The notes beneath the pieces are model-generated. The model did not search any database. It saw only the letters and a program-made list of their open reading frames with translations, and was not told the origin of the DNA. A stretch of 64,000 bases of DNA from Alistipes sp. dk3624 (GTDB taxonomy: Bacteria; Bacteroidota; Bacteroidia; Bacteroidales; Rikenellaceae), in assembly GCF_009557455.1 (NCBI RefSeq), contig NZ_CP045651.1:2604001-2668000 (forward strand), in the 5' to 3' direction. This document shows positions 26,372 to 35,251 of the stretch, one piece after another (positions within the stretch are counted from its first letter, which is position 1; every line of letters begins with the position of its first letter). Position numbers and translations under genes: made by a program.

Positions 26372-26402
26372 TTTGAAAGCCCCGTTTTATTCGTTACCTT
26401 TG
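26372..26402 (+). promoter_or_regulatory. Promoter of holA
   Basis: TTTG at 26372-26375, 19 bases, TACCTTTG at 26395-26402. Both boxes and the spacing match the Bacteroidota consensus exactly. The holA start is 27 bases downstream. Confidence 0.78.
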
Positions 26403-26429
26403 CGTAAAAGATCAGATTCCGTACGAGCG

Positions 26430-27503
26430 ATGGCGAAAAGCAGTAAAAAGAGCTTTAAGGAGAGTGTGGCCGATTATGCGGCGTTGTCCGAACGGATCGG
26501 CCGGAGGCAGTTCGCGCCGGTCTATCTGCTGATGGGCGAGGAGCCCTATTTTATCGATATGCTGGCCGAACGGCTCGGCGAGACGATCCTGTCGCCCGAG
26601 GAGCGGGCCTTCGACCAGACGGTCGTTTACGGCAGGGATACCGAAGCCGGGGCGATCGTCAATTTTTGCCGTCAGATGCCGATGATGGGGGCTTTTCAGG
26701 TGGTGATCGTCCGCGAAGCGCAGACGTTGCGCCGGATCGACCAGTTGTCGCTGTATACGTCGGCGCCCTCCCCGACTACGATCCTCGTGCTGTGTCATAA
26801 AGAAAAAGGACTCGATAAACGTAGTCAGCTCTACAAGCAGATCGAGGCTAAAGGAGCGGTTTTCGAATCGGTCGCTCCGCGCGATTACGAGATCGCCGGT
26901 TGGCTCGGCGATTTCGTCCGCAGTAAAGGATGTTCGATCGACCCGAAAGCGGCAGCCATGTTGACCGACCACCTCGGCGCCGATATTTCGAAGATCAGCA
27001 ACGAACTGGGCAAACTGCTCACCTATCTGCCCGAAGGAACGAAGCAGATCACGGCCGCGCACATCGAACAGAATATCGGCATCAGCAAAGATTTCAATAA
27101 TTTCGAGCTGACGCGGGCGATGTCCGAGCGGAACGTGGCCCGGGCGATGCTGATTGCCGATCATTTCGCCCGCAATCCGAAAGAGAATCCGTTGCTGGTG
27201 ACCGTCAGCGCGCTGTTTACGCATTTTCAGCGGATTTTTATACTGAATTACCAAAAGTGGTATTGCCGCCGCAAAGGCGCGCCGATGCCGCCGGATGCGG
27301 AATTGGCAAGGATGTTGAAGCTGCCCACGGCGTTCTTTCTGAAGGAGTACCAGCAGGCGGCTGCGCTCTATCCGAACAACAAGGTTTTTGCGATTCTCGG
27401 CCTGTTGCGCGAGTATGACCTGAAAAGCAAAGGCATGAATACCGGGCAGGCCGACGGCGGCGAGTTGCTGAAGGAGTTGCTGTTAAAAATATTTTTACTC
27501 TGA
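26430..27503 (+). CDS. holA: DNA polymerase III delta subunit
   Basis: 357 residues from the ATG at 26430 (MAKSSKKSFKESVADY). Characteristic features: FAPVYLLMGEEPYFIDMLAERL at the start, the ILVLCHKEKGLDKRSQLYKQI middle segment, and LTDHLGADISKISNELGKLL with ISKDFNNFELTRAM. It opens the sliding clamp as part of the clamp loader. The longer frame upstream lies within the previous gene and is not used. The rhomboid gene overlaps its stop codon. Confidence 0.93.
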   Translation: MAKSSKKSFKESVADYAALSERIGRRQFAPVYLLMGEEPYFIDMLAERLGETILSPEERAFDQTVVYGRDTEAGAIVNFCRQMPMMGAFQVVIVREAQTLRRIDQLSLYTSAPSPTTILVLCHKEKGLDKRSQLYKQIEAKGAVFESVAPRDYEIAGWLGDFVRSKGCSIDPKAAAMLTDHLGADISKISNELGKLLTYLPEGTKQITAAHIEQNIGISKDFNNFELTRAMSERNVARAMLIADHFARNPKENPLLVTVSALFTHFQRIFILNYQKWYCRRKGAPMPPDAELARMLKLPTAFFLKEYQQAAALYPNNKVFAILGLLREYDLKSKGMNTGQADGGELLKELLLKIFLL

Positions 27504-28120
27504 TGACCTATATCCTGATTTTCATAACGGCGATCGTTTCGATAGCGGCGTTCAACAATCGGCAATTGTTCGACCGGCTCGCGTTCGTCCCCTACCGTGT
27601 CGTGCATCGGCGCGAATGGTACCGGGCCGTGTCGTACGGTTTTGTGCACGGCGATTACATGCACCTGATCGTCAATATGCTCGTGTTGCTGTCGTTCGGG
27701 CAGTTCCTTGAGCAACTGTTTAAGGCTTACCAGCAGGCAGGGACCATTTTCAGCGGCTACCTGAGCTACGGACTGCTCTATTTCGGCGGGTTGCTGTTCT
27801 CCGTGCTTCCCGACCTCGTGCGTCGGCGCGACGATCCGCAGTATGCGTCGATCGGGGCTTCGGGAGCGGTGTCGGCCGTAATCTTCACCTCCATTTTTTT
27901 CAATCCGTGGAGTAAGATTTATTTCTTCGGTATCCTGCCGATCCCGGGGATTCTGTTCGGAATCCTTTATGTAGGCTACGAGCAGTACATGAGCCGTCGT
28001 CCGGGCGATCATATCAACCACAACGCCCACCTGTTCGGGGCGCTTTTCGGATTCGTGTTCCCGCTGCTGATGGAGCCGTCGCTGTGGCACGTATTCGTTA
28101 AGAACCTGACGTCGTTCTGA
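27503..28120 (+). CDS. Rhomboid-family intramembrane serine protease
   Basis: 205 residues, six predicted membrane segments. The rhomboid motifs are complete: the HGDYMHLIVNM loop (HxxxN), catalytic Ser in SIGASGAVSAVIF (GASG), and the catalytic His in HINHNAHLFGALFGF. Inner membrane; cleaves transmembrane segments of unknown substrates. The start ATG overlaps the holA stop (TGATG), and the class IV aminotransferase-like gene follows 7 bases later, so the three genes form one transcript from the holA promoter. Confidence 0.92.
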   Translation: MTYILIFITAIVSIAAFNNRQLFDRLAFVPYRVVHRREWYRAVSYGFVHGDYMHLIVNMLVLLSFGQFLEQLFKAYQQAGTIFSGYLSYGLLYFGGLLFSVLPDLVRRRDDPQYASIGASGAVSAVIFTSIFFNPWSKIYFFGILPIPGILFGILYVGYEQYMSRRPGDHINHNAHLFGALFGFVFPLLMEPSLWHVFVKNLTSF

Positions 28121-28127
28121 TCCTGCG

Positions 28128-28943
28128 ATGGATACGGTTTGTTACAACGGGGCGTTCGTCGTTCCCGGAGAGCGGGGATTCGCGCCGGAACGGTTGCTTT
28201 CGACGAATTACGTCTATCAGCAGATGCATGCCTTCGATCGCCGGATTCTTTTCCCGGATGCGCATTTGGAAATTCTCGGGCAGGCCGTGGAGCGGGTTTG
28301 CGGCGTGCCGTTCGTCCTCCCCGAACCGACGTTGCGACAGGCGGTCGGGGCGTTGCTCGACGCCAATCGTTATCCGCACGGCAGCAGTCGGATTACGTTG
28401 CGCGTTTTTCCGCACGGGCTGGAATCCGATGCCGAAGAACCGTCTTGGCTGCTGGAGACCGCTGCTCCGCTCTATTATCCGCGTTACGTGCTGTGGCATA
28501 AGCGTCCGCTGCTGGACGTGTTTCCGTGCGATTGCGCCTGGCCGGGATATCCGACTTCCGTTTCGCTGCTTTCGGCGGCATTCGGACGCGATGCGGCTGC
28601 CCGAGCCGGAGCGGAACTCGCCGTTCTCGAGAACCGGGACGGGACGCTGACCCACGTCGACGACGAGCCGTTGTTCCTCGTCTCCGCCGGCGAGGTGTTT
28701 ACGACGCCGCTGGCAGCCGGGGCGACCGATTCGGTGATGCGGCGGCTGGTGCTTGCCGTCTGCCGCGCCGAAAAGATCGCGGTGTGCGAATGCCCGCTGA
28801 CACGGGGTATGCTGACCCATTGCGAAGAAGCCTTTACCGTTTCGGTGCAGGGAATCGTGTCGCTGCTCGGTTACGGGGATTACCGCTACTTCAACCTGAT
28901 GGCCGTGAAACTCGCCGAACGGATCAACGACGTGCGGCTCTGA
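28128..28943 (+). CDS. Class IV aminotransferase-fold protein without the catalytic lysine
   Basis: 271 residues. The C-terminal half keeps the fold-type IV layout of ADC lyase and branched-chain or D-amino-acid aminotransferases: AELAVLENRDGTLTHVDDE, FLVSAGEVFTTPLAAGATDS, AVCECPLTRGMLTHCEEAFT. The segment that should hold the PLP lysine reads Y141-P-T-S-V-S-L-L and has no lysine nearby, and the usual Glu and Asn of ExxxxN are changed. It may be a non-PLP homologue or a degenerate enzyme. It is the third gene of the holA operon. Confidence 0.7.
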   Translation: MDTVCYNGAFVVPGERGFAPERLLSTNYVYQQMHAFDRRILFPDAHLEILGQAVERVCGVPFVLPEPTLRQAVGALLDANRYPHGSSRITLRVFPHGLESDAEEPSWLLETAAPLYYPRYVLWHKRPLLDVFPCDCAWPGYPTSVSLLSAAFGRDAAARAGAELAVLENRDGTLTHVDDEPLFLVSAGEVFTTPLAAGATDSVMRRLVLAVCRAEKIAVCECPLTRGMLTHCEEAFTVSVQGIVSLLGYGDYRYFNLMAVKLAERINDVRL

Positions 28944-28963
28944 AGCGTTTCGTCCCGTTCCGG

Positions 28964-29230
28964 CTACGGCTTTTTCCGCCGTTTGGCGCTCTCCTTATCG
29001 AATTCTTCCTGATCGAACTTCGCCCCGAGGATCTCTTCGGCCCGGCGGGCGTCCGCCTCGTTGACGACCAGCCGGACGGGCATCATCTCGTTGCGGATCG
29101 GCAACACCTCGGCCGTCAGTTCGTTCAGCAGTTCGCACGGTACTCCGCTGCTTTCCAGCAGGCTTTTGTAAATGGAGGCTTCCCCTACCGAGGAGAAGCT
29201 CCGGATTACTACCAGTTTCGAATCGTCCAT
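28964..29230 (-). CDS. DUF2007-family small protein
   Basis: 88 residues: one DUF2007 domain (VVIRSFSSVGEASIYKSLLE, then PVRLVVNEADARRAEEIL), a ferredoxin-like alpha-beta fold annotated in the family as a putative signal-transducing protein. The C-terminal 20 residues are lysine-rich. Cytosolic; function unknown. Convergent with the holA operon and divergent from dnaE. Confidence 0.82.
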   Translation of the reverse strand: MDDSKLVVIRSFSSVGEASIYKSLLESSGVPCELLNELTAEVLPIRNEMMPVRLVVNEADARRAEEILGAKFDQEEFDKESAKRRKKP

Positions 29231-29368
29231 CGCATTCGGTTTTTAGTACGACATTGATAATCAGGCGGAAATATCGGATCGTCGCCGGTTGTTCCGCATG
29301 TTCTAAATATAGGGATAATTTGTGAATAAATTCCCGCCGGGGATGCCGCGGGACAACTATTTTTTCGT

Positions 29369-29376
29369 TATTTTTG
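29369..29376 (+). promoter_or_regulatory. -7 box of dnaE
   Basis: TATTTTTG, a perfect TAnnTTTG, 30 bases before the dnaE ATG. The nearest TTTG is 46 bases upstream, too far for a -33 box. Confidence 0.55.
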
Positions 29377-29406
29377 TCGGGATACATCATTAAAAGCGAA
29401 TCTGAA

Positions 29407-32400
29407 ATGGCTCAATTTACACATCTGCACGTACATACCCAATATTCGATCCTGGATGGGGCGGCTGCGATCAAACCGTTGCTCAAACGCGCCAAAGAAC
29501 TGGGCATGACGTCGCTGGCGATTACCGATCACGGCAACATGTTCGGCGTGAAGGAGTTTCACGATGCGGCCGAAAAAGAGGGGATCAAACCGATCCTCGG
29601 ATGCGAGGTGTACGTTGCGGGCGGCAGCCGTTTCGACAAAAGCGGCAAGGACGACCGCGGCGACCACCTGATCCTGCTGGCCAAGAACCTGGAAGGGTAT
29701 CATAACTTGGCGCGTATCGTTTCGTACGCCTTTATCGAGGGATTCTATTACCGTCCGCGTGTGGATAAAGAGTTGTTGAGGCTGTACCATGACGGGATTA
29801 TCTGCTGCTCGGCCTGTCTCGGCGGGGAGCTTCCGCAGGCGATCATGCACGGGAATATCGACGAGGCGCACCGCGTCGTCGAGGAGTTTAAGTCGATTTT
29901 CGGAGAGGATTACTACCTCGAACTGCAACTGCATCCGAGCGGTAACGCGCGGATCGACGCGCAGGTGTACGAGAACCAGAAAAAGGTCAACGAAGTGATC
30001 CTGCGGCTGGCGGCCGAACACGGCGTCAAGTACATCGCGTCGAACGACGTGCATTTCATCATGGCCGACGATGCGCCGGCGCACGACCGGCTGATCTGCC
30101 TGAACACGGGCCGCGACCTGGACGATCCGAATCGGATGCGGTACACGTTCCAGGAGTATCTGAAGAGCGAAGAGGAGATGGCCGCGCTGTTCCCGGATCA
30201 TCCCGAAGCGCTCGCTACGACGGCCGAGATCGCCGCTAAAGTGGAGTCTTATTCGCTGGAACACAAGCCGCTGATGCCGAACTTTCCGATCCCGGACGAT
30301 TTCGAAATACCGCTCGACAAACTGAAAGAAACCTTCCTGAAAAAGCTGGAAGACGAGGCGCTGCGCGCGGAAGTGAACGATTGCGCGTCGCTCGACGACG
30401 TGATCGCGCGTCATCCGGAACTGTCCGAACGGTTGATGATCTCGAAACAGTTCCGCTACCTGGAATACCTGACCTACCTGGGTGCCGAAAAACGTTACGG
30501 CACGCTTTCGGAGGCGGTGCGCAAACGGATCGAATACGAATTGTCGACGATCGAGTGGATGGGGTTCCCTGGTTACTTCCTGATCGTGTGGGACTTTATT
30601 CGTGCGGCGCGCGAGATGGGCGTGTCGGTCGGGCCGGGTCGTGGGTCGGCGGCCGGGTCGGTGGTTGCCTATGCGCTGAAAATCACCAGCATCGATCCGA
30701 TGAAATACGACCTGCTGTTCGAACGTTTCCTGAATCCGGATCGTATTTCGCTGCCGGACGTCGACGTCGATTTCGACGAGGACGGCCGCGCCGACGTGCT
30801 GCATTACGTGACCGAAAAATACGGCAGCAAGCGCGTCGCGCAGATCATCACGTTCGGGACGATGGCTCCGAAAATGGCCATCAAAGACGTGGCGCGGATT
30901 CAGAAGCTGCCGCTTTCGGAAAGCAACCGCCTGGCGAAGCTGGTTCCCGAAAAACCGGGGATGTCGTTCCCGAAAGCCTATAAAGAATCTCCCGAACTGC
31001 TGGCCGAGAAGGAATCGCCCGACCCGCTGGTGCGCGATACGATGCGTTATGCCGAGAAGCTCGAAGGGTCGGTGCGCCAGACCGGCGTACATGCCTGCGG
31101 CGTGATTATCGGGCAGGATGACCTCGAACTGTTCGCCCCGATCGCGATCGCGAAGGACGCCGAGCTGAACGTGGTGCAGTACGAAGGCAAGCTGGTCGAG
31201 AGCGTCGGCCTGATTAAGATGGACTTCCTGGGACTCAAAACACTGTCGATTATCAAGGATGCGCTCGAAAATATCGAATCGACGACCGGGCGGAAGCTCG
31301 ATATCGACGCGATCCCGTTGGACGACGGCCCTACGTACGAATTGTACAGCCGCGGCGAGACGACCGGCCTGTTCCAGTTCGAGTCGCCGGGCATGAAAAA
31401 GCACCTGCGCAACCTGAAGCCGAACCGGTTCGAAGATTTGATCGCGATGAACGCGCTGTACCGCCCGGGCCCGATGGAGTACATCCCGAACTTCATCGCC
31501 CGCAAGCATGGGCTGGAACCGGTGACCTACGAGATTGCCGACATGGAGGAGTACCTGAAGGACACGTACGGGATTACGGTCTATCAGGAACAGGTCATGC
31601 TGCTGTCGCAAAAGCTGGCCGGTTTTTCGGGCGGCGAGGCCGATACGCTGCGCAAGGCGATGGGGAAGAAAAAACGGGACGTGCTGGATAAGATGAAGCC
31701 CAAGTTCATCGAAGGGGCTAAAAAGAACGGTCACGACCCGAAAATCTGCGAAAAGATATGGGGCGATTGGGAGGCGTTCGCATCGTATGCGTTCAACAAG
31801 TCGCACTCGACCTGCTACGCCTACGTTTCGTACCAGACGGCCTACCTGAAAGCGCATTATCCGGCCGAATTCATGGCGGCGCTGCTGAGCCGCAACCTGT
31901 CGGATATCAAGAAGATCAGCTTCTTTATGGACGAGTGCAAGCGGATGGGGCTGTCGGTACTGGGCCCGGACGTCAATTACAGTAAGTCGCGCTTCTCGGT
32001 CGATGAGGACGGCAACGTGCGTTTCGGCATGGCGGCGATCAAAGGCGTGGGCGAGGCCGCCGTCCAGAATATCATCGAGGTGCGCAAAGAGGGCGGTAAG
32101 TTCACGTCGATCTACGATTTCGTCGAACGGGTGAACCTGCAGGCCGTCAATAAGAAAACGCTCGAAAACCTCGTGCTCGGCGGAGCGTTCGACACGATCA
32201 GTTCGTTCCCGCGGAGCGCTTACCTGGCCAAGGACGACCACGATATGACGATGCTCGACGCGCTGATCCGTTACGGAAACCGCATCCAGAACGACAAAAA
32301 CAACGTGCAGCAAAGCCTGTTCGGCGAAACGGCCGCCGAGTCTTCGGTGCAGAAGCCGGAGCCGCCGCAGCATACGCCGTGGTCGAAGCTGGAAATGTTG

Positions 32401-33027
32401 AACCGCGAACGCGAGGTAATCGGTATCTACTTGTCGTCGCATCCGCTGGACGATTTCTCGGTTATTATCCGTCACTATTGCAACTGCTCGCTCGGCGACC
32501 TGTCCGACCTGTCGTCGATGAACGGGCGCGACTTCATGGTCGCCGGCATGGTGACATCGGTGATGCACCTGACGACCAAAACCGGCAAGCCTTACGGACG
32601 GTTCACGATCGAGGATTACAACGGTTCGCACGAATTCGTGCTCTTTTCGAAGGAATACGAGAATTTCCGCCGCTATATGTTCGAAGGATATTACCTGTTC
32701 ATCCGGGGGAAGGTGGGTCCTCGCATCTACAATCCGAGTGAGCTCGAAGCGAAAATCACGTCGATGATGATGCTTTCCGAAGCGCAGGAAACGCTGATGA
32801 AAGAGGTTACCGTAATGGTACCGGTGAACGATCTGACCGAAGAGTTGATCGGGAAGCTTTCCTGTACGGTGAAGGACAACCGCGGTAAGGTGATGCTCCG
32901 CGTCAAGGTGTACGATCCGGCAGCCGATGTGGCAGTAAATTTGTATTCGAAGAGCGTGAAGGTCGATATGACCGGTGACATGGTGCGGTTTCTGGAAGAC
33001 TATGCGTTGCAGTATACGCTGATGTAA
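29407..33027 (+). CDS. dnaE: DNA polymerase III alpha subunit
   Basis: 1206 residues from the ATG at 29407. PHP domain at the N-terminus (THLHVHTQYSILDGAA, ITDHGNMFGVKEF), then the C-family polymerase core: GPGRGSAAGSVVAYAL and catalytic aspartates in LPDVDVDFDEDGR, followed by RQTGVHACGVIIG, FNKSHSTCYAYVSYQTAYLK, helix-hairpin-helix (IKGVGEAAVQNI) and a C-terminal OB fold. It is the replicative polymerase subunit. Normal length for Bacteroidota DnaE. trxA follows with its own promoter. Confidence 0.97.
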   Translation: MAQFTHLHVHTQYSILDGAAAIKPLLKRAKELGMTSLAITDHGNMFGVKEFHDAAEKEGIKPILGCEVYVAGGSRFDKSGKDDRGDHLILLAKNLEGYHNLARIVSYAFIEGFYYRPRVDKELLRLYHDGIICCSACLGGELPQAIMHGNIDEAHRVVEEFKSIFGEDYYLELQLHPSGNARIDAQVYENQKKVNEVILRLAAEHGVKYIASNDVHFIMADDAPAHDRLICLNTGRDLDDPNRMRYTFQEYLKSEEEMAALFPDHPEALATTAEIAAKVESYSLEHKPLMPNFPIPDDFEIPLDKLKETFLKKLEDEALRAEVNDCASLDDVIARHPELSERLMISKQFRYLEYLTYLGAEKRYGTLSEAVRKRIEYELSTIEWMGFPGYFLIVWDFIRAAREMGVSVGPGRGSAAGSVVAYALKITSIDPMKYDLLFERFLNPDRISLPDVDVDFDEDGRADVLHYVTEKYGSKRVAQIITFGTMAPKMAIKDVARIQKLPLSESNRLAKLVPEKPGMSFPKAYKESPELLAEKESPDPLVRDTMRYAEKLEGSVRQTGVHACGVIIGQDDLELFAPIAIAKDAELNVVQYEGKLVESVGLIKMDFLGLKTLSIIKDALENIESTTGRKLDIDAIPLDDGPTYELYSRGETTGLFQFESPGMKKHLRNLKPNRFEDLIAMNALYRPGPMEYIPNFIARKHGLEPVTYEIADMEEYLKDTYGITVYQEQVMLLSQKLAGFSGGEADTLRKAMGKKKRDVLDKMKPKFIEGAKKNGHDPKICEKIWGDWEAFASYAFNKSHSTCYAYVSYQTAYLKAHYPAEFMAALLSRNLSDIKKISFFMDECKRMGLSVLGPDVNYSKSRFSVDEDGNVRFGMAAIKGVGEAAVQNIIEVRKEGGKFTSIYDFVERVNLQAVNKKTLENLVLGGAFDTISSFPRSAYLAKDDHDMTMLDALIRYGNRIQNDKNNVQQSLFGETAAESSVQKPEPPQHTPWSKLEMLNREREVIGIYLSSHPLDDFSVIIRHYCNCSLGDLSDLSSMNGRDFMVAGMVTSVMHLTTKTGKPYGRFTIEDYNGSHEFVLFSKEYENFRRYMFEGYYLFIRGKVGPRIYNPSELEAKITSMMMLSEAQETLMKEVTVMVPVNDLTEELIGKLSCTVKDNRGKVMLRVKVYDPAADVAVNLYSKSVKVDMTGDMVRFLEDYALQYTLM

Positions 33028-33086
33028 CTATTTGATCCGTAAGTGTGTATTCGTCTGCCAGTCGGAATGTTGAATAAGTTGTTGAT

Positions 33087-33094
33087 TACTTTTG
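33087..33094 (+). promoter_or_regulatory. -7 box of trxA
   Basis: TACTTTTG matches TAnnTTTG; 82 bases upstream of the trxA ATG. No -33 box at good spacing is obvious. Confidence 0.5.
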
Positions 33095-33176
33095 CCGTCG
33101 CCGCGTGCTTTTGTCGGATGTTATTATGACCTTTGTACGACCACAGTGAAACATAAACTTTAAAAATACCGAAATT

Positions 33177-33491
33177 ATGGCACTTACTATCACATCCGAA
33201 AATCTGCAGGGATTGCTCGATTCGGGCAAGCCGCTGGTAATCGATTTCTGGGCCGAATGGTGCGGCCCCTGCCGGATGGTCGCTCCGATCATCGACGAAC
33301 TGGCCGGCGAATACGAAGGCAGAGTGACGATCGGCAAATGCGACGTCGATTCGAACAATGCGATCGCCGTGCAGTATGCCGTCCGCAACATCCCGACGAT
33401 TTTGTTCATCAAGAACGGGCAGATCGTCGACAAGCAGATCGGCGCGGCTCCGAAAAACGTATTCGCGGAGAAAATCGCAAAACTTCTGTAA
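33177..33491 (+). CDS. trxA: Thioredoxin
   Basis: 104 residues, classic thioredoxin: FWAEWCGPCRMVAPI with the WCGPC active site, the cis-proline in NIPTILFIKNGQ, and the C-terminal helix. Cytosolic dithiol reductant; it would supply Tpx and other enzymes. Single gene between dnaE and a broken gene on the other strand. Confidence 0.97.
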   Translation: MALTITSENLQGLLDSGKPLVIDFWAEWCGPCRMVAPIIDELAGEYEGRVTIGKCDVDSNNAIAVQYAVRNIPTILFIKNGQIVDKQIGAAPKNVFAEKIAKLL

Positions 33492-33556
33492 ACTCGTATT
33501 CTGTTTTCATGGCGATAGGGGGGCGACTCTCCCTATCGTTTGTTTTGTGCGATCTC

Positions 33557-34045
33557 CTATCCGCCGAACGTATTTTCTCCGTAGTATTTTTGAGCCGTAC
33601 GTGCGACGATGTCCGCATCGTATTTCCATTCGTCGTTGCGGTACCATATCTTTTTGCGCAGCGAACGGAGATAGCGGGATTCCTTTTTCTTTCCGCTGTC
33701 GGTAAAGTACATCTTCAATGCCATGCCGACACGGTCTTTTTTGGTGATAACCACACCCGTACAATACACATAACCTTTCTTGTATGGGTCGTCTACCGGC
33801 AAAGTATAGATACACTGTACCGGCATTGAACCACCTACGGGCTTTGTTTCCGGAAACGGTCGTAACGTAGTCGTCGAAACGAAATTCTTTATCCGACGCC
33901 GAATCGAAGCCCCCGTTCTTTTTCTTCTTGTGACCGTAAACCGTCGTCTTCAATTCCCCCGATTTATACAGGTAGCGAGGCGCTCCGCTGATTGTTGTCG
34001 GGAGAAGATGATTGATATCGGATGATGGAACAGAGGGGAATATAC
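33557..34045 (-). pseudogene. 5'-truncated, frameshifted hypothetical gene
   Basis: Read leftward from about 34045, a plausible protein begins without a start codon (GAPRYLYKSGELKTTVYGHK, then SDKEFRFDDYVTTVSGNK), but near 33838 the frame breaks. Dropping one G from the AAAGCCC context there joins it to a second segment (VGGSMPVQCIYTL, then YVYCTGVVITKKD, and a C-terminus TAQKYYGENTFGG). The last 89 codons are open from an internal ATG at 33826 and might still be translated. I do not recognise the family. A sequencing error could explain the frameshift, but not the missing start. Confidence 0.6.
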
Positions 34046-34052
34046 GACGACA

Positions 34053-34088
34053 AAGCCTGGAGACCGTATTTACAATGTCTCCAGGCTT
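34053..34088 (-). terminator. Terminator after the deoxyhypusine-synthase-like gene
   Basis: Perfect 12-bp stem (AAGCCTGGAGAC with GTCTCCAGGCTT) around a 12-base loop, 54 bases past the stop codon of the minus-strand gene. The T run is weak, so termination may be partial. Confidence 0.6.
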
Positions 34089-34141
34089 CTGTGTATTGCC
34101 GGCAGGTTCCGGCCGCTTTGTGAAATCGATTGCGCGCGGAA

Positions 34142-35116
34142 TTACCAGCCCAGCACGTATGCGAAAATCAGCGGGGCCACGATCGTAGCGTCCGACTCGA
34201 CGATGAATTTCGGGGTGTCCGGAGCGAGTTTGCCCCAGGTGATCTTTTCGTTCGGAACGGCGCCCGAATATGATCCGTACGAGGTCGTCGAGTCCGAAAT
34301 CTGGCAGAAGTAGGCCCAGAACGGCACGTCTTCCCATTCGAGATCCTGGTACATCATCGGCACCACGCAGATCGGGAAGTCGCCCGAAATGCCGCCGGCG
34401 ATCTGGAAGAACCCGACGCCTTTGCCGCCGCTGTTGGCGCGGTACCATTCGGTCAGGAAGATCATCGTTTCGATGCCGCCCTTGACGGTCGAGGCTTTCA
34501 GTTCGCCTTTGATGACGTACGACGTGAAGATGTTGCCCATCGTGCTGTCTTCCCATCCCGGAACGATGATCGGAATGTTCTTTTCGCAGGCGGCCAGCAT
34601 CCAACTGTTCTTCGGGTCGATTTCGTAGTACTGCTCCAGTACGCCGCTGCGCAGCAGCTTGTACATGAATTCGTACGGCAGGTAGCGTTCGCCTTTGTCG
34701 TCGGCGTCTTTCCATATCTTGAAAATATGTTGTTGCAGGCGGCGGAACGCTTCCTCTTCCGGGATGCAGGTATCCGTCACGCGGTTCATGTGGTTTTCGA
34801 GCAATTCCCATTCGTCCTGCGGCGTCAGGTCGCGGTAGTGCGGCACGCGTTTGTAGTGCGAGTGGGCGACGAGGTTCATGATGTCTTCTTCGAGGTTGGC
34901 GCCGGTGCAGGTGATGATCTGCACTTTGTCCTGGCGGATCATTTCGGCCAGCGAGATGCCGAGTTCGGCGGTACTCATCGCACCGCCGAGGGTGATCATC
35001 ATTTTACCCCCTGCCTGCATGTGGGCTTCGTATCCTTTGGCGGCGTCGATCAGTGCAGCCGCGTTGAAGTGGCGGTAGTGGTGCGTAATGAATTGAGAAA
35101 TAGGTCCCTTTTCCAT
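34142..35116 (-). CDS. Deoxyhypusine-synthase-like enzyme
   Basis: 324 residues. Deoxyhypusine-synthase family pattern throughout: GGKMMITLGGAMSTAELG, IITCTGANLEEDIMNL, PIIVPGWEDSTMGN, and the catalytic region NEKITWGKLAP with K296 equivalent to the active-site lysine of eukaryotic DHS. Bacteria have no eIF5A; several bacterial relatives are known to make homospermidine or other polyamines from spermidine or putrescine, so a polyamine role is likely. NAD-dependent, cytosolic tetramer by family. Single gene with its own -7 box upstream. Confidence 0.85.
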   Translation of the reverse strand: MEKGPISQFITHHYRHFNAAALIDAAKGYEAHMQAGGKMMITLGGAMSTAELGISLAEMIRQDKVQIITCTGANLEEDIMNLVAHSHYKRVPHYRDLTPQDEWELLENHMNRVTDTCIPEEEAFRRLQQHIFKIWKDADDKGERYLPYEFMYKLLRSGVLEQYYEIDPKNSWMLAACEKNIPIIVPGWEDSTMGNIFTSYVIKGELKASTVKGGIETMIFLTEWYRANSGGKGVGFFQIAGGISGDFPICVVPMMYQDLEWEDVPFWAYFCQISDSTTSYGSYSGAVPNEKITWGKLAPDTPKFIVESDATIVAPLIFAYVLGW

Positions 35117-35199
35117 TTTTTTGATTGAGTTTAATATGTAATCGTATTATTTAGGTCGTCTCGAACACGGGTTTCCGCTGTTGTTGCAGCGGACCTCCG

Positions 35200-35207
35200 C
35201 AAAGGTA
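35200..35207 (-). promoter_or_regulatory. -7 box of the deoxyhypusine-synthase-like gene
   Basis: Minus strand TACCTTTG, perfect TAnnTTTG, 83 bases before the start codon. No -33 box is visible at normal spacing. Confidence 0.55.
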
Positions 35208-35251
35208 GGAAATTCCGCCGTGAATTATTCCTTAATTATATGGGAAACTCT

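Noticed and set aside
29368-32631. A 1087-codon open frame antisense to dnaE
   Set aside because: Composition is rich in Arg, His, Val and Gln and mirrors the dnaE codons; a long antisense frame is expected in a GC-rich coding region, and no motif is recognisable.
33507-34811. A 434-codon minus-strand frame across the broken gene and the deoxyhypusine-synthase-like gene
   Set aside because: It mixes a real fragment of the broken gene with wrong-frame codons of two other genes.
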